Positions 39,195 through 50,630 of a stretch of DNA of 64,000 bases are shown here, one piece after another; the first letter of the stretch is position 1, and every line of letters starts with the position of its first letter. A program made the translations under genes and the position numbers. The DNA is from Herbaspirillum sp. DW155 (lineage in GTDB: Bacteria; Pseudomonadota; Gammaproteobacteria; Burkholderiales; Burkholderiaceae_D): contig NZ_AP029028.1 of assembly GCF_037076565.1 (NCBI RefSeq), positions 682,001-746,000 on the forward strand, in the 5' to 3' direction. The notes beneath the pieces were generated by a model. That model was not told the origin of the DNA. It made no database searches and saw only the letters and a list, made by a program, of their open reading frames with translations.

Positions 39195-39989
39195 ATGCAG
39201 AAGGAGACAGGCGAGGACGGCGCACGGTCCGCAAGCGATGGCTTCCCGCACGACCCCGCCAGCGCCCGCCGCATCGAGAAGGACGCCTTCCAGGAAGGCT
39301 GGCGCGCCAGTGCCTCGACCATTCCCGCCGTGCTGGCCTGGGGCATGGTCTCGGGCATGGCCATGGTCAAGTCGGGCCTGTCGATCTACCAGTCGCTGGG
39401 CATGAGCCTGCTGGTCTATGCCGGCTCGGCCCAGTTCGCCGCGCTGCCCTTGCTGGCGGCCGGGGTGCCGCTGCTGGTGGTGTTCTTCACGGCCATGATC
39501 GTCAATCTGCGCTTCGTGATCTTCTCGGCGGCTGTGGCTCCGCACTTCGAGCATCTGCCCTGGTACCGGCGGGTCTGGTACGGCTTCTTCAATGGCGATA
39601 TCTCGATGGCGTTCTTTCCCCAGCGCTATCCGCCCTCTACTTTCGGTCAACCCGCTGGCAAAGTCGGCTATTTTGCGGCGATCTGCTATCCGGGCTGGCT
39701 TGCATGGCAACTCGGCGCCACCCTGGGCATCCTGCTGGGCAGCCAGATCCCGGAAAGCTGGAACATCGGCTTCGCCGGCACCCTGGCCCTGATCGCCGTG
39801 ATGATCCCCATGACCAGCAGCCTCCCGGCCCTGGCCGGGGTGGTGGTGTCGGGCACGGTGGCGGTGCTGGCGCTGGAGCTGCCCTACCGGCTCGGTCTGC
39901 TGCTGGCCATGGTGCTGGGCATGTGCGCCGCCATGCTGGCCGACAAGCTCTTGCCCGGCAATGAGGCCGATGCGCAGGCGCCGGCATGA
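39195..39989 (+). CDS. azlC: AzlC family branched-chain amino acid exporter, large subunit
   Basis: A 264-residue inner-membrane protein with about five to six hydrophobic segments and AzlC-type motifs (FQEGWRASASTIPAVLAWG, YAGSAQFAALPLLAAG, NLRFVIFSAA). With AzlD it exports branched-chain amino acids or analogues. The ATG at 39195 is chosen because the upstream codons are arginine/proline-rich; the ribosome binding site is not clear. Its stop overlaps azlD (ATGA). Confidence 0.87.
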   Translation: MQKETGEDGARSASDGFPHDPASARRIEKDAFQEGWRASASTIPAVLAWGMVSGMAMVKSGLSIYQSLGMSLLVYAGSAQFAALPLLAAGVPLLVVFFTAMIVNLRFVIFSAAVAPHFEHLPWYRRVWYGFFNGDISMAFFPQRYPPSTFGQPAGKVGYFAAICYPGWLAWQLGATLGILLGSQIPESWNIGFAGTLALIAVMIPMTSSLPALAGVVVSGTVAVLALELPYRLGLLLAMVLGMCAAMLADKLLPGNEADAQAPA

Positions 39990-40309
39990 ACGATTGGTAC
40001 GTCTGGGGCGCCATCGCGCTGATGACACTTTCCACGGTCATCACCCGCAGCGGCTTCTTTCTCTTCGGCCATGCGGTCAAGCTGCCGCCGCGCGTCAAGC
40101 ATGCGCTCAGCTATGCCCCTGCGGCGGCCATGGCGGCTATCATCTTCCCGGACCTGGTGACCTCGCACGGGGTCATCGAAATGAGCCTGGGCAATCCAAA
40201 GTTGCTCTCCGGTATCGGTGCCGGCGTGTTCTTTGCGGCAACGCGGCATCTTTTGGGAACTATTGTGGCAGGAATGTCACTCTTTACACTGCTGCGCTGG
40301 TGGTTGTGA
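39986..40309 (+). CDS. azlD: AzlD family branched-chain amino acid exporter, small subunit
   Basis: A 107-residue membrane protein with three to four helices and the AzlD signature (TVITRSGFFLFG, PAAAMAAIIFPDL). It overlaps azlC by four bases (ATGA), so the subunits are translated together. Its location across from ilvE suggests that synthesis and overflow export of branched-chain amino acids are linked. Confidence 0.88.
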   Translation: MNDWYVWGAIALMTLSTVITRSGFFLFGHAVKLPPRVKHALSYAPAAAMAAIIFPDLVTSHGVIEMSLGNPKLLSGIGAGVFFAATRHLLGTIVAGMSLFTLLRWWL

Positions 40310-40431
40310 AGTTTCGTGCAGAGCGGCCGGATGCGCTCCGGATGTTGTTCAAGCTGCCAAAAAGGCGTCAGGAGCAGGTCAGGCTGGAGTAAAATACGGC
40401 GTTTTTCGCCCCCTTCTTCGAATTCCTACCT

Positions 40432-41622
40432 ATGAAATTCAACCGACTGAGCGATCTGATTTCTGCCAAGCAATTGCAAGGCAAACGCGTCTTCATCCGT
40501 GCCGATCTGAACGTCCCGCAGGATGATGCCGGCAATATCACCGAAGATACCCGCATCCGCGCTTCGGTCCCGGCCATTCGCGATGCCCAGCAGGCAGGCG
40601 CTGCAGTGATGGTGACTTCCCACCTGGGCCGCCCCACCGAAGGCGAGTTCAAGCCCGAGGATTCACTGGCACCGGTGGCCAAGCGCCTCTCCGAGCTGCT
40701 GGGCAGCGAGGTCAAGCTGGTTGCCAACTGGGTGGATGGCGTAGAGGTGCAGCCCGGCCAGGTCGTGCTGCTGGAAAATTGCCGCCTGAACAAGGGCGAA
40801 AAGAAGAACAGCGACGAGCTGGCGCAAAAGATCGCCAAGCTCTGCGATATCTACGTCAACGACGCCTTCGGTACCGCCCACCGCGCCGAAGCCACCACCT
40901 ACGGCGTGGCCAAGTTTGCCCCCGTCGCCTGTGCCGGCCCGCTGCTGGCCGCCGAGCTGGATGCATTGGGCAAGGCCCTGAACCAGCCGGCCCGGCCGCT
41001 GGTGGCCATCGTGGCCGGTTCCAAGGTGTCGACCAAGCTGACCATCCTGAAGACCCTGGCCGAGAAGGTCGACAACCTCATCGTCGGTGGCGGCATCGCC
41101 AATACCTTCATGCTGGCTGCCGGCCTGAAGATCGGCAAGTCCCTGGCCGAGCCGGACCTGGTGGAAGACGCCAAGGCCATCATCGACCTGATGGCCAAGC
41201 GCGGCGCCTCGGTGCCCATTCCCACCGACGTGGTGGTGGGCAAGGAATTCTCGCCGACCGCAGCGGCCACCGTGAAGGCCGCCGCTGACGTGGCCGACGA
41301 CGACATGATCTTCGACATCGGTCCCCAGACCGCTGCCGCCCTGGCTGAACAGCTGGGCCGTGCCGGCACCATCGTCTGGAATGGTCCGGTGGGCGTGTTC
41401 GAGTTCGATCAGTTCGGCCGTGGCACCGAGACCCTGGCGCGCGCCATCGCGGCGTCCCCGGGCTTCTCGATTGCCGGTGGCGGTGACACGCTGGCCGCCA
41501 TCGCCAAGTACAACATTGCCGACAAGGTGGGCTACATCTCCACCGGCGGCGGTGCCTTCCTGGAATTCCTCGAAGGCAAGACCCTGCCGGCCGTCGAGAT
41601 CCTGCTGCAGCGCGCGCAGTAA
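40432..41622 (+). CDS. pgk: Phosphoglycerate kinase
   Basis: A 396-residue PGK, transferring phosphate between 1,3-bisphosphoglycerate and ADP. Visible motifs: RADLNVPQD with the substrate Asp/Asn, [28 protein letters not shown], and the nucleotide loop GGGDTLAAI with [12 protein letters not shown] at the end. A TAAAAT 36 bp upstream could be the -10. First of three glycolytic genes in a row. Confidence 0.97.
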   Translation: MKFNRLSDLISAKQLQGKRVFIRADLNVPQDDAGNITEDTRIRASVPAIRDAQQAGAAVMVTSHLGRPTEGEFKPEDSLAPVAKRLSELLGSEVKLVANWVDGVEVQPGQVVLLENCRLNKGEKKNSDELAQKIAKLCDIYVNDAFGTAHRAEATTYGVAKFAPVACAGPLLAAELDALGKALNQPARPLVAIVAGSKVSTKLTILKTLAEKVDNLIVGGGIANTFMLAAGLKIGKSLAEPDLVEDAKAIIDLMAKRGASVPIPTDVVVGKEFSPTAAATVKAAADVADDDMIFDIGPQTAAALAEQLGRAGTIVWNGPVGVFEFDQFGRGTETLARAIAASPGFSIAGGGDTLAAIAKYNIADKVGYISTGGGAFLEFLEGKTLPAVEILLQRAQ

Positions 41623-41811
41623 GCCTGACCGGCGCTGCGCCCTGTTGCCGGGCGCGGCGCCTTGCCGTTTCATCCGAATTCTGAGTCTGTAGCACCACCA
41701 ATGATGAACGCGTCCGAGACGCGCGTTCGGGGCGGAAGCTCTCCGCCTGATCGGCCCTGCATCGGGCCGGGCAGCGGGCTTCTATCACCAAGTCGCAACC
41801 AGAAGGTATTC

Positions 41812-43245
41812 ATGTCCAGAGCAACAAAAATCGTCGCCACCATCGGTCCCGCTTCCAGCGACCGTGAGACCCTGACCCGCATGATCCGCGCCGGCGTTGA
41901 CGTCGTGCGCCTCAATTTCTCGCATGGCAAGCCGCAGGACCACATCGACCGCGCTACCCTGGTGCGCGAAGTGGCCGACGAATGCGGCAAGAAGGTCGCC
42001 ATCATGGCCGACCTGCAAGGCCCCAAGATCCGCGTGGGCAAGTTCGAGAACGGCAAGATCATGCTGGCCAACGGCGACAAGTTCATCCTTGATTCCGATT
42101 GCCAGATGGGCAACCAGGAACGCGTGGGCCTGGACTACAAGGCATTGCCGCGTGACCTCAAGGGTAACGACATCCTGCTGTTGAACGATGGCCTGATCGT
42201 GCTCAAGGTCGAGCGCGTGATGGGCAACGAGATCCATACGGTGGTCAAGATCGGCGGCGAGCTGTCCAACAACAAGGGCATCAACCGCCAGGGCGGCGGC
42301 CTGTCCGCACCGGCGCTGACGGCCAAGGACATGGACGACATCAAGACCGCCATGAGCTTCCAGGCCGACTACGTGGCCGTGTCCTTCCCCAAGAACGCCA
42401 CCGACATGGAAATGGCGCGCCAGCTCTCCAACGTGGCCGGTGAGCCCTTCGGCCACAAGCCGATGATGATCGCCAAGATCGAGCGCGCCGAAGCCATCCC
42501 GCTGCTGCAGGAAATCCTGGACGCCTCCGACGGCATCATGGTGGCCCGTGGCGACCTGGCCGTGGAAGTGGGCAATGCCGCCGTGCCGGGCCTGCAAAAG
42601 CGCATGATCAAGATGGCGCGCGCCTCCAACAAGCTGACCATCACCGCGACCCAGATGATGGAGTCCATGATCGTCAACGCCGTGCCGACCCGCGCCGAAG
42701 TCTCGGACGTGGCCAACGCCGTGCTCGATGGTACCGATGCCGTCATGACCTCGGCCGAGACCGCCTCCGGCAAGTATCCGGTGGAAACCGTGGAAGCCAT
42801 GTCGGCCATCTGCCTGGAAGCCGAGCGCTCCGAAAACGTGCAACTGGATGCGGATTTCCTGAACCTGCGCTTTACCCGCGTGGATCAGTCCATCGCCTAT
42901 GGCGCGCTGTTCACCGCGCACCACCTGCGTGTGAAGGCCATCGCCGCGCTCACCGAATCCGGTTCGACGGCGCTGTGGATGAGCCGTCACAACATCGATA
43001 TCCCGATCTTTGCGATCACTCCCAATGTCGCCACGCGCCGCAAGGCTTCGCTGTTCCGCAACGTGCATACGCTGGAACTGGCCCAGGCGCCCGACACCGA
43101 AGCCATGTTGAAGGGCGCCCAGGACCTGCTGCTGGCGCAAGGCGTGGTGCAGAAGGGTGATCTGATCGTCGTGACCTGGGGCGAGCCCATCGGCCAGGTC
43201 GGCGGCACCAATGCGCTGAAGATCCTGCGCGTTGGCGAGTACTGA
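41812..43245 (+). CDS. pyk: Pyruvate kinase
   Basis: A 477-residue pyruvate kinase producing pyruvate and ATP from phosphoenolpyruvate. It has [13 protein letters not shown], the RLNFSHG substrate loop, [21 protein letters not shown] (catalytic Lys), [12 protein letters not shown] and the C-terminal allosteric domain. ATG 41812 is chosen because the 50 codons before it are not part of the fold. It lies 26 bp before fba. Confidence 0.96.
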   Translation: MSRATKIVATIGPASSDRETLTRMIRAGVDVVRLNFSHGKPQDHIDRATLVREVADECGKKVAIMADLQGPKIRVGKFENGKIMLANGDKFILDSDCQMGNQERVGLDYKALPRDLKGNDILLLNDGLIVLKVERVMGNEIHTVVKIGGELSNNKGINRQGGGLSAPALTAKDMDDIKTAMSFQADYVAVSFPKNATDMEMARQLSNVAGEPFGHKPMMIAKIERAEAIPLLQEILDASDGIMVARGDLAVEVGNAAVPGLQKRMIKMARASNKLTITATQMMESMIVNAVPTRAEVSDVANAVLDGTDAVMTSAETASGKYPVETVEAMSAICLEAERSENVQLDADFLNLRFTRVDQSIAYGALFTAHHLRVKAIAALTESGSTALWMSRHNIDIPIFAITPNVATRRKASLFRNVHTLELAQAPDTEAMLKGAQDLLLAQGVVQKGDLIVVTWGEPIGQVGGTNALKILRVGEY

Positions 43246-43271
43246 TTTTTCATCGTTCTGGAGTTTTCATC

Positions 43272-44336
43272 ATGCCTCTCGTATCCATGCGTCAACTGCT
43301 GGACCATGCCGCCGAAAACGGCTACGGCCTGCCGGCGTTCAACGTCAACAACCTGGAGCAGGTCACCGCCATCATGGAAGCGGCCAATGAAGTCGGCGCG
43401 CCCGTGATCATGCAAGCCTCCGCCGGTGCCCGCAAATACGCCGGCGAAGCCTTCCTGCGCCACCTGATCTCGGCGGCCGTGGAAGCCTATCCGCACATCC
43501 CCGTGGTGATGCACCAGGATCACGGCCAGTCGCCGGCGGTCTGCATGGCCGCCATCAAGTCCGGTTTCTCTTCCGTGATGATGGATGGCTCGCTGGAAGC
43601 CGACGGCAAGACCGTGGCCAGCTACGAGTACAACGTCGAAGTCTCGCGCAAGGTGGTCGAGTTCTCGCACGCCATCGGCGTGACCGTGGAAGCCGAACTG
43701 GGCGTGCTGGGTTCGCTGGAAACCATGAAGGGCGACAAGGAAGACGGCCACGGCGCCGATGGCACCATGACCCGCGAACAGCTGCTCACCGACGTGAACC
43801 AGGCCGCCGATTTCGTGAAGGCCACCCAGTGCGACGCACTGGCCATTGCCATCGGTACCTCGCACGGCGCCTACAAGTTCTCGCGCAAGCCCACCGGCGA
43901 CATCCTGGCCATCGACCGCATCAAGGAAATCCACGCCCGTATCCCCAACACCCACCTGGTGATGCACGGTTCTTCTTCGGTGCCGCAGGAACTGCTGGCC
44001 GAGATCCGCGAATTCGGCGGTGACATGAAGGAAACCTACGGCGTGCCCGTCGAGGAAATCCAGGAAGGCATCAAGCACGGCGTGCGCAAGATCAACATCG
44101 ACACCGACATCCGTCTGGCCATGACCGGTGCGATCCGCCGCTACCTGTTCGAGAACCCGTCCAAGTTCGACCCGCGCGACTACCTCAAGCCGGCCCGCGA
44201 AGCCGCCAAGCTGGTCTGCAAGGCACGTTTCCTGTCCTTCGGTTGCGAAGGCCAGGCCGGCAAGATCAAGCCGATCTCGCTGGAAAAGATCGCCGAGAAG
44301 TACAAGAGCGGCGAACTGGCACAGATCGTCCAGTAA
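43272..44336 (+). CDS. fba: Fructose-bisphosphate aldolase class II
   Basis: A 354-residue zinc-dependent aldolase (CbbA/FbaA type, long form). Zinc and substrate residues appear in [11 protein letters not shown] (His pair), [18 protein letters not shown] and [18 protein letters not shown] binds phosphate. It cleaves fructose 1,6-bisphosphate for glycolysis and works in reverse in gluconeogenesis. Close spacing to pyk suggests co-transcription; a strong terminator follows. Confidence 0.96.
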   Translation: MPLVSMRQLLDHAAENGYGLPAFNVNNLEQVTAIMEAANEVGAPVIMQASAGARKYAGEAFLRHLISAAVEAYPHIPVVMHQDHGQSPAVCMAAIKSGFSSVMMDGSLEADGKTVASYEYNVEVSRKVVEFSHAIGVTVEAELGVLGSLETMKGDKEDGHGADGTMTREQLLTDVNQAADFVKATQCDALAIAIGTSHGAYKFSRKPTGDILAIDRIKEIHARIPNTHLVMHGSSSVPQELLAEIREFGGDMKETYGVPVEEIQEGIKHGVRKINIDTDIRLAMTGAIRRYLFENPSKFDPRDYLKPAREAAKLVCKARFLSFGCEGQAGKIKPISLEKIAEKYKSGELAQIVQ

Positions 44337-44382
44337 GCACGCAAGCCGCTGAACGGCTTACGCCGGACGCAAGGCCCCACCG

Positions 44383-44418
44383 ACCGGAATCGCCCTGAAA
44401 ATGGCGATTCCGGTTTTT
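44383..44418 (+). terminator. fba terminator
   Basis: ACCGGAATCGCC and GGCGATTCCGGT form a perfect 12-bp stem with an 8-nt loop, followed by TTTT, 46 bp after the fba stop. It separates the glycolytic and purine units. Confidence 0.88.
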
Positions 44419-44438
44419 GACTTTACGAGAAGACCACC

Positions 44439-45335
44439 ATGAGCAGTCTCTACAAATCCTCGATCACTTCCCTGCCGCTGCTGGGCACAGGCAAGGTCCG
44501 CGAAAACTATGCCGTCGGCGACGACAAGCTGTTGATTGTGACCACCGATCGCCTCTCGGCCTTCGACGTCATCATGAACGAACCGATCCCCGGCAAGGGC
44601 AAGGTCTTGAACCAGATGAGCGATTTCTGGTTCGACAAACTCGGCCATATCGTGCCCAACCATCTGACCGGTATCGATCCCGAGTCGGTGGTGAGCCCGG
44701 CCGAAATCGAGCAGGTGCGCGGACGCGCCGTGGTGGCCAAGCGTTTGAAGCCGATCCTGGTGGAAGCCGTGGTGCGCGGCTACATCATCGGTTCCGGCTG
44801 GAAGGATTACCAGGCCACCGGCGCGATCTGCGGCATCAAGCTGCCGGCGGGTTTGCAACAGGCTTCCAAGCTGGAACAGCCGATCTTCACCCCGGCCGCC
44901 AAGGCCGACCTGGGCGAACACGACGAAAACATCAGCTTTGAAGAAACCGAAAAGCGCATCGGGTCGGAACTGGCGCACAAGATCCGTGATGTGGCCATCC
45001 AGCTCTACAAGGAAGCCGCTGACTATGCGGCCACGCGCGGCATCATCATCGCCGACACCAAGTTCGAATTCGGCCTGGACGACAACGGCGTGCTGCACCT
45101 GATGGATGAAGTGCTGACTGCCGACTCCTCGCGCTTCTGGCCGGCTGACAGCTACCAGGTCGGCATCTCGCCGCCGTCCTTCGACAAGCAGTTCGTGCGC
45201 GATTACCTGGAAACCGTCGAAGGCTGGCAGAAGACCCCGCCTGCACCGGCGCTTCCGGCCGATGTGATCGAAAAGACCGGCGCCAAATACCGCGAGGCGC
45301 TGGAACGCCTGACCGGCGAGAAGCTCAAGGACTGA
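44439..45335 (+). CDS. purC: Phosphoribosylaminoimidazole-succinocarboxamide synthase
   Basis: A 298-residue SAICAR synthetase of the eukaryote-like longer form, joining CAIR and aspartate with ATP. Motifs: [22 protein letters not shown] split over the start, [30 protein letters not shown] and [15 protein letters not shown]. It opens a unit with purE, purK and sua5, whose spacings are 12, -4 and 12 bp. Confidence 0.96.
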   Translation: MSSLYKSSITSLPLLGTGKVRENYAVGDDKLLIVTTDRLSAFDVIMNEPIPGKGKVLNQMSDFWFDKLGHIVPNHLTGIDPESVVSPAEIEQVRGRAVVAKRLKPILVEAVVRGYIIGSGWKDYQATGAICGIKLPAGLQQASKLEQPIFTPAAKADLGEHDENISFEETEKRIGSELAHKIRDVAIQLYKEAADYAATRGIIIADTKFEFGLDDNGVLHLMDEVLTADSSRFWPADSYQVGISPPSFDKQFVRDYLETVEGWQKTPPAPALPADVIEKTGAKYREALERLTGEKLKD

Positions 45336-45347
45336 CGAGGAGCGGAC

Positions 45348-45845
45348 ATGAACGATACTGTCAAACCGTTGATCGGCGTGGTCATGGGTTCGTCCTCCGA
45401 CTGGGAGGTGATGCAGAATGCGGTCGCCATCCTGAAGGACTTCGGCGTGCCCTTCGAAGCCCAGGTGATTTCCGCCCACCGCATGCCGGACCAGATGTTC
45501 GCCTACGCCGAAAGCGCCCGCGCGCGCGGCCTGCGCGCCATCATCGCCGGTGCCGGCGGTGCCGCGCACCTGCCGGGCATGATCGCGGCCAAGACCATCG
45601 TGCCGGTGCTGGGTGTGCCGGTGCCGTCCAAGTACCTGCGCGGCGAGGATTCGCTGCTGTCCATCGTGCAGATGCCCAAGGGCATTCCGGTGGCCACCTA
45701 TGCCATCGGTGAAGCCGGTGCCGCCAATGCGGCGCTGTCCGCCATCGCCATGCTGGCCACCACCGACGCGGCTCTGGCTGAGAAGCTGGAAGCCTTCCGC
45801 AAGACCCAGACGCAAGTCGCCCTCGACATGAAGTTGCCTGTATGA
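45348..45845 (+). CDS. purE: N5-carboxyaminoimidazole ribonucleotide mutase
   Basis: A 165-residue class I PurE that converts N5-CAIR to CAIR. The signature [20 protein letters not shown] and [11 protein letters not shown] are present. GAGGAG precedes the ATG. The stop overlaps the purK start (ATGA), giving the conserved purE-purK pair. Confidence 0.97.
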   Translation: MNDTVKPLIGVVMGSSSDWEVMQNAVAILKDFGVPFEAQVISAHRMPDQMFAYAESARARGLRAIIAGAGGAAHLPGMIAAKTIVPVLGVPVPSKYLRGEDSLLSIVQMPKGIPVATYAIGEAGAANAALSAIAMLATTDAALAEKLEAFRKTQTQVALDMKLPV

Positions 45846-47047
45846 CCCAGCAGTCCGCCTCCACCCTTCGTCCCGCCGTTCCCTCGACCACGCCCGCCAC
45901 CTGGCTGGGCGTGATGGGCGGCGGCCAGCTCGGCCGCATGTTCGCCCACGCGGCGCAGAGCATGGGCTTCAAGGTCGCCGTGCTGGAAGCCGATGCCGAC
46001 TGCCCGGCCGGGCAGGTGGCGGACCGCCTCATCCATGCAGCCTACGACGATGGGGCGGCGCTGGCCGAGCTGGGTGCGCTGTGTGCGGCCATCACCACCG
46101 AGTTCGAAAACGTCTCAGCCAAGAGCCTGGCCACGCTGGCAGCGCAGACCTTCGTGGCACCGGCAGCTTCCGGTGTCTCGATCGCGCAGGACCGTACTGC
46201 CGAGAAAGCCTTCTTCACCGAATGCGGATCGCAATCCGGCGTGCTGCCGGCACCGCATCTGGTGATCAACAGCGAGGCCGATATCGATGGCCTCGATGCC
46301 AACCTGCTGCCGGGCATCCTCAAGACGGCGCGCATGGGTTATGACGGCAAGGGCCAGGTGCGCGTGCGCACCGTCGACGAAGTGCGTGCCGCTTTCGCCG
46401 CCATGAAGGGCGTGACCTGCGTACTGGAAAAGATGCTGCCGCTGGCCTATGAAGTCTCGGTGCTGGTGGCGCGCGGCCATGATGGCCAGGCCGTGGTCTA
46501 TCCGATTGCCGAGAACGTGCATCGCGACGGCATCCTCTTCACTACCACCGTGCCCGGTCCCAACATCAAGGCCGATGCCGCCGAACGTGCGCAGCAGGCG
46601 GCCTTGCAGATCATCGGCGCGATGCAGTACGTGGGTGTGCTGTGTATCGAATTCTTCGTGCTGGAGGATGGCGCGCTGGTGGTCAACGAGATGGCCCCGC
46701 GTCCGCACAACAGCGGCCACTACACCATCGATGCCTGCGTCACCAGCCAGTTCGAGCAACAGGCCCGCGCCATGGCGCGCCTGCCGCTGGGCGATACGCG
46801 CCAGCATTCGCCGTCGGTGATGTTGAACATTCTCGGCGATGTCTGGTACGAGGGTGACACGGACGCGCAGCGCGAACCGGCCTGGGATCAGGTGCTGGCG
46901 CTGCCCGGCGCGCACCTGCACCTGTACGGCAAGGCTGAAGCACGCCGTGGCCGCAAGATGGGCCACGTCACCTTCACCGGTGCCACGCTGGCCGATGCCC
47001 AGCGCCAGCTGGCGGCGGCCTGCGCCATCCTCGGCATCGCGCTGTAA
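45842..47047 (+). CDS. purK: N5-carboxyaminoimidazole ribonucleotide synthase
   Basis: A 401-residue ATP-grasp enzyme that carboxylates AIR using bicarbonate and ATP. It has [16 protein letters not shown] at the N-terminus, RMGYDGKGQ in the small ATP-grasp loop, [18 protein letters not shown] and [16 protein letters not shown]. It is co-translated with purE. A flexible N-terminal extension of about 20 residues is normal in this group. Confidence 0.96.
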   Translation: MTQQSASTLRPAVPSTTPATWLGVMGGGQLGRMFAHAAQSMGFKVAVLEADADCPAGQVADRLIHAAYDDGAALAELGALCAAITTEFENVSAKSLATLAAQTFVAPAASGVSIAQDRTAEKAFFTECGSQSGVLPAPHLVINSEADIDGLDANLLPGILKTARMGYDGKGQVRVRTVDEVRAAFAAMKGVTCVLEKMLPLAYEVSVLVARGHDGQAVVYPIAENVHRDGILFTTTVPGPNIKADAAERAQQAALQIIGAMQYVGVLCIEFFVLEDGALVVNEMAPRPHNSGHYTIDACVTSQFEQQARAMARLPLGDTRQHSPSVMLNILGDVWYEGDTDAQREPAWDQVLALPGAHLHLYGKAEARRGRKMGHVTFTGATLADAQRQLAAACAILGIAL

Positions 47048-47059
47048 GCGAGGCGGGTG

Positions 47060-48109
47060 ATGAACGACAAGCGCGCTTCTTCCCCTGTCGCCATCGATGC
47101 GGCGGCCATCATGCATGCCGCGCGCAAGCTGGAGCAGGGCGGTCTGGTGGCCTTCCCGACCGAGACCGTCTACGGCCTGGGCGGCGATGCCGAGAATCCG
47201 GCCGCGATTGCGGCCATTTATGCGGCCAAGGGGCGACCTGCCAATCATCCGGTGATCGTGCACGTTTCGCCGGAAGCCGATATCGGCTACTGGGCAGCGT
47301 CGGTGCCGGTGGAAGCGCGTCGACTGATCGCCTCGTTCTGGCCCGGTCCGCTCACGCTGATCTTGAAGCGCGCCGCGCACATTCCCGATGCCGTGGCCGG
47401 TGGCCAGGATTCGGTGGGCGTGCGCTGTCCCTCGCATCCGGTGGCGCAAGCGCTGCTGCGCGAATTCCGTGGCGGCAAGGGGGGCATCGCCGCGCCCTCG
47501 GCCAACAAGTTCGGGCATGTCAGCCCGACCACCGCCGAGCACGTGCGGGAAGAATTTGGCAGCGATGCCGACAGCCTGGTCGATTTTGTGCTCGATGGCG
47601 GCCAGAGCGAAGTCGGTATCGAATCCACCATCGTCGATCTGTCCCGCATCCAGACGCATGGCCCGGTCTTGCTGCGTCCGGGCCAGATCAGTGCGGATCG
47701 GATTGCCGCCGTGCTGGGCGTGCCGCTGGCTACGCCCGACGCCACCGCGCCGCGCGCCTCAGGCACGCTCGATGCGCATTACGCGCCGCATACGCCGGTG
47801 GTGCAGGTTGCCGTTGCCGAGTTGCCGGCCGTGCTGGGCAAGCTGGCCGGCATCGGCCAGAAGGTGGCCCTGATCCGGCGTGAATTCGCGGGCGAGGGCG
47901 AGGTGGCGGTGAGCCGTCCCATGCCGCTTACCGCCGACGCCTATGCCCATGACCTCTATGCCGCGTTGCGCGACATGGACCATGTGGGTGCTGATCTCAT
48001 CGTGGTGGAATCCCTCCCGGTTGCAGCTGAGTGGCAGGGCGTCAATGACCGCCTGCGCCGCGCCGCCTTCGATTCGCAGGGTTTGCTGGCGCGCCTCCTG
48101 GGCGCTTGA
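47060..48109 (+). CDS. sua5: Threonylcarbamoyl-AMP synthase, Sua5 type
   Basis: A 349-residue two-domain protein: an N-terminal YrdC domain (about 10-210; GGLVAFPTETVYGLGGDA, KGRPANHPVIVH, GVRCPSHP, SANKFGHVSPT) and a C-terminal Sua5 domain (about 240-349). It makes threonylcarbamoyl-AMP for the t6A modification of ANN-decoding tRNAs. A GTG directly before ATG 47060 is an alternative start; GAGG at 47050-47053 suits the ATG. It closes the purine unit. Confidence 0.93.
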   Translation: MNDKRASSPVAIDAAAIMHAARKLEQGGLVAFPTETVYGLGGDAENPAAIAAIYAAKGRPANHPVIVHVSPEADIGYWAASVPVEARRLIASFWPGPLTLILKRAAHIPDAVAGGQDSVGVRCPSHPVAQALLREFRGGKGGIAAPSANKFGHVSPTTAEHVREEFGSDADSLVDFVLDGGQSEVGIESTIVDLSRIQTHGPVLLRPGQISADRIAAVLGVPLATPDATAPRASGTLDAHYAPHTPVVQVAVAELPAVLGKLAGIGQKVALIRREFAGEGEVAVSRPMPLTADAYAHDLYAALRDMDHVGADLIVVESLPVAAEWQGVNDRLRRAAFDSQGLLARLLGA

Positions 48110-48194
48110 GGCTGACGCTGCAGCTGCTGTTGCGGCTGCCGTTGTGTCGTTGCCCGGCCCTTCTGCTTTCTTGCTCTCACCGCTCAGCCGCGCT

Positions 48195-48218
48195 CGTACT
48201 GACTTCCGGGTCAGTACG
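48195..48218. repeat. Perfect inverted repeat between sua5 and ompW
   Basis: CGTACTGAC (48195-48203), loop TTCCGG, GTCAGTACG (48210-48218). No T run follows. It is 86 bp after sua5 and 257 bp before ompW, so it may be an operator or an RNA structure at the end of the purine unit. Confidence 0.5.
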
Positions 48219-48474
48219 TGGTTGCCAAAAGCCGACAAGCACGATCGTGCTCTTCACATCTTCTATACAAATTGTGACAAAGCTGGCATAGTATCTCCAC
48301 GAAATAGCACGCGCGTTCTTTTTGTTTCATCGGCGTATTAAATGCGTACTCATCAGTTACGCGGACTTACGCTGAATAATGAAAAACGGTAACCAGCCGT
48401 GGCACCAATCCCGTCAGGCGCCAGACGTCGGGAATAAAAAATCCGGGCACTGCCCGCAACTCTTGGAGACAGCA

Positions 48475-49224
48475 ATGCAAAAACAATTTTCCTTCCTGCC
48501 CCACATCGCCGCCTTGTCCGTGATGGCAGCTTGCGCTGCACCGGCCATGGCGCAGACTGCGGGCAGCAATATCGTCAACGTGGGCTGGTTCCACCTGGCG
48601 CCGCAGGATTCCAGCGAGACCCTGCGCAAGAACGATGGTCCCCGCGCTGGCCCGGTCAATGGTTCGGGCGCCACCGTCGGCAACGCCGATACACTGGGCA
48701 TCGCCTTCACCCACTTCTTCACCGACAACATCTCGCTGACTGCCGATCTGGGCATCCCGCCGACCTTCAAGCTCGACGGCACCGGCACCCTGGCGGGCGT
48801 GGGCAAAATCGGCCAGGCCAAGCAGTGGAGCCCGGCCATCGTGGCGAAGTACCATTTCGGCGATGCCAACAGTACCTTCCGCCCCTTCGTCGGTGCCGGC
48901 GTGACTTACGTCTGGTACGACAATGTTGAACTGACCGACAACTTCCAGCGCACGATCTCCAGCTCCTACAGCGGTGGTCGCTTGTCGACTGCCAAGTCCA
49001 GCGCCAACCTCAGCTCCTCTTGGGCGCCGGTGCTGACCGTGGGTGCCAACTACAATTTCGACAAGGCCTGGTCCGTGGGCCTGTCCGTGTCCTACATCCC
49101 CTTGAAGACCAATGCTGACATCACCACCGAGTTGCCGGCGGCATTGGGTGGCACGACGCACTCCAGCACCAGCCTGACGATCAACCCGGTCGTGACCTTC
49201 CTGTCGGTGGGCTACAAGTTCTAA
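48475..49224 (+). CDS. ompW: Outer membrane protein OmpW
   Basis: A 249-residue OmpW-family eight-stranded beta-barrel. Signal peptide 1-28 ends in AMAQ. The mature part has alternating hydrophobic strands (NIVNVGWFHLAPQDSS, LGIAFTHFFTDNISL, FRPFVGAGVTYVWY) and the C-terminal aromatic FLSVGYKF needed for barrel assembly. GGAGACAGCA precedes ATG 48475; the 32 codons upstream do not look like signal sequence. OmpW forms a narrow hydrophobic channel. The 365-bp gap before it has no clear promoter consensus. Confidence 0.92.
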   Translation: MQKQFSFLPHIAALSVMAACAAPAMAQTAGSNIVNVGWFHLAPQDSSETLRKNDGPRAGPVNGSGATVGNADTLGIAFTHFFTDNISLTADLGIPPTFKLDGTGTLAGVGKIGQAKQWSPAIVAKYHFGDANSTFRPFVGAGVTYVWYDNVELTDNFQRTISSSYSGGRLSTAKSSANLSSSWAPVLTVGANYNFDKAWSVGLSVSYIPLKTNADITTELPAALGGTTHSSTSLTINPVVTFLSVGYKF

Positions 49225-49242
49225 GACCGGAAACCTGCTGCA

Positions 49243-49276
49243 AAAATGGCGCCCGGAGCAATCCGGGCGCCATTTT
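49243..49276. terminator. Bidirectional terminator between ompW and flavin reductase
   Basis: A perfect 15-bp stem, AAAATGGCGCCCGGA, with a GCAA loop. T runs occur on both strands, so it ends both convergent genes. Confidence 0.92.
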
Positions 49277-49300
49277 CATTTGGGCGATGTTCAGAGTGCG

Positions 49301-49810
49301 TCAGAACGTCTCGGTCTTGATGAAGCGGCCGTTATGGAAGACCAGCGCGGCCTGGGGATCGACTTCGCAATGTTCCACCTCGCCCACGAAGATGACGTGA
49401 TCGCCTTCCGGATACTGGCTGCGGTTGTGGCATTCGAACCAGGCCGAGGCGCCATCCAGCACCGGCTGACCGGTGCGCGAGAGGGTGTAGGAGACGCCTT
49501 CGAAGCGGTTCTCCATCTTGCTGGCGAATTGCTGCGCCAGATGCGCCTGGTCGGCGCTGAGAATGTTGATGACGTAATGCGAGTTGCCGGAGAAGACCGG
49601 CAGGCTGTTGGCGCGCGTCCCCAGGCTCCACAACACCAGCGGCGGGTCCAGCGAGACCGAGTTGAAGGAGCTGGCGGTCAGCCCCAGCAGGGTGCCATCG
49701 GCCAGCCGCGTGGTGATGACGGTGACGCCTGTGGCGAACTGCGACAGGGCCTGGCGGAAATGCGCCGCGTCGAACTGACGCGCTTCGGCGCGGGGAAAAC
49801 GTGTGTGCAT
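49301..49810 (-). CDS. Flavin reductase family protein
   Basis: A 169-residue split-barrel FMN-binding protein of the flavin reductase (HpaC/ActVB-like) family: LSQFATGVTVITT, GLTASSFNSVSLDPPLVLW, NSLPVFSGNSHYVINIL and a C-terminal GRF. It reduces FMN or FAD with NAD(P)H, usually for a partner monooxygenase; no monooxygenase is encoded near it. The start at ATG 49810 lacks a clear ribosome binding site, but the family's start region fits. Confidence 0.88.
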   Translation of the reverse strand: MHTRFPRAEARQFDAAHFRQALSQFATGVTVITTRLADGTLLGLTASSFNSVSLDPPLVLWSLGTRANSLPVFSGNSHYVINILSADQAHLAQQFASKMENRFEGVSYTLSRTGQPVLDGASAWFECHNRSQYPEGDHVIFVGEVEHCEVDPQAALVFHNGRFIKTETF

Positions 49811-50015
49811 CGGGAGTCTGGTCGGAGGTCGAAGCGCCCCGGCTGCCGCGTGGCGGCCAGCCGGTCAATGCGCAGAGATGCACATGATAGCGGATCGCGC
49901 GCAGTCTTGCCGCGCGGGTGGGGTACGGACGACTTGAGAATGCTTCACATCGGCCGCACTTGAAGTGCTGAATTGGAGTAAAGTTTTATAACAAGCAACT
50001 TGACGGGAGAACATC

Positions 50016-50549
<534 letters not shown>

Positions 50550-50573
50550 TCGTTCAGCGGACCCTCCCAAAGT

Positions 50574-50603
50574 ACAACGGGCATGCCAGGGCATGCCCGT
50601 TGT
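50574..50603. terminator. Hairpin between msrA and cfa
   Basis: ACAACGGGCATGCC and GGCATGCCCGTTGT form a perfect 14-bp stem around two bases. It lies between convergent msrA and cfa. Neither side has an immediate T run, so it may stop both transcripts mainly by its stem or be a processing site. Confidence 0.6.
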
Positions 50604-50630
50604 GCGGATGGGGCTGGCGATCTTTTTTCG

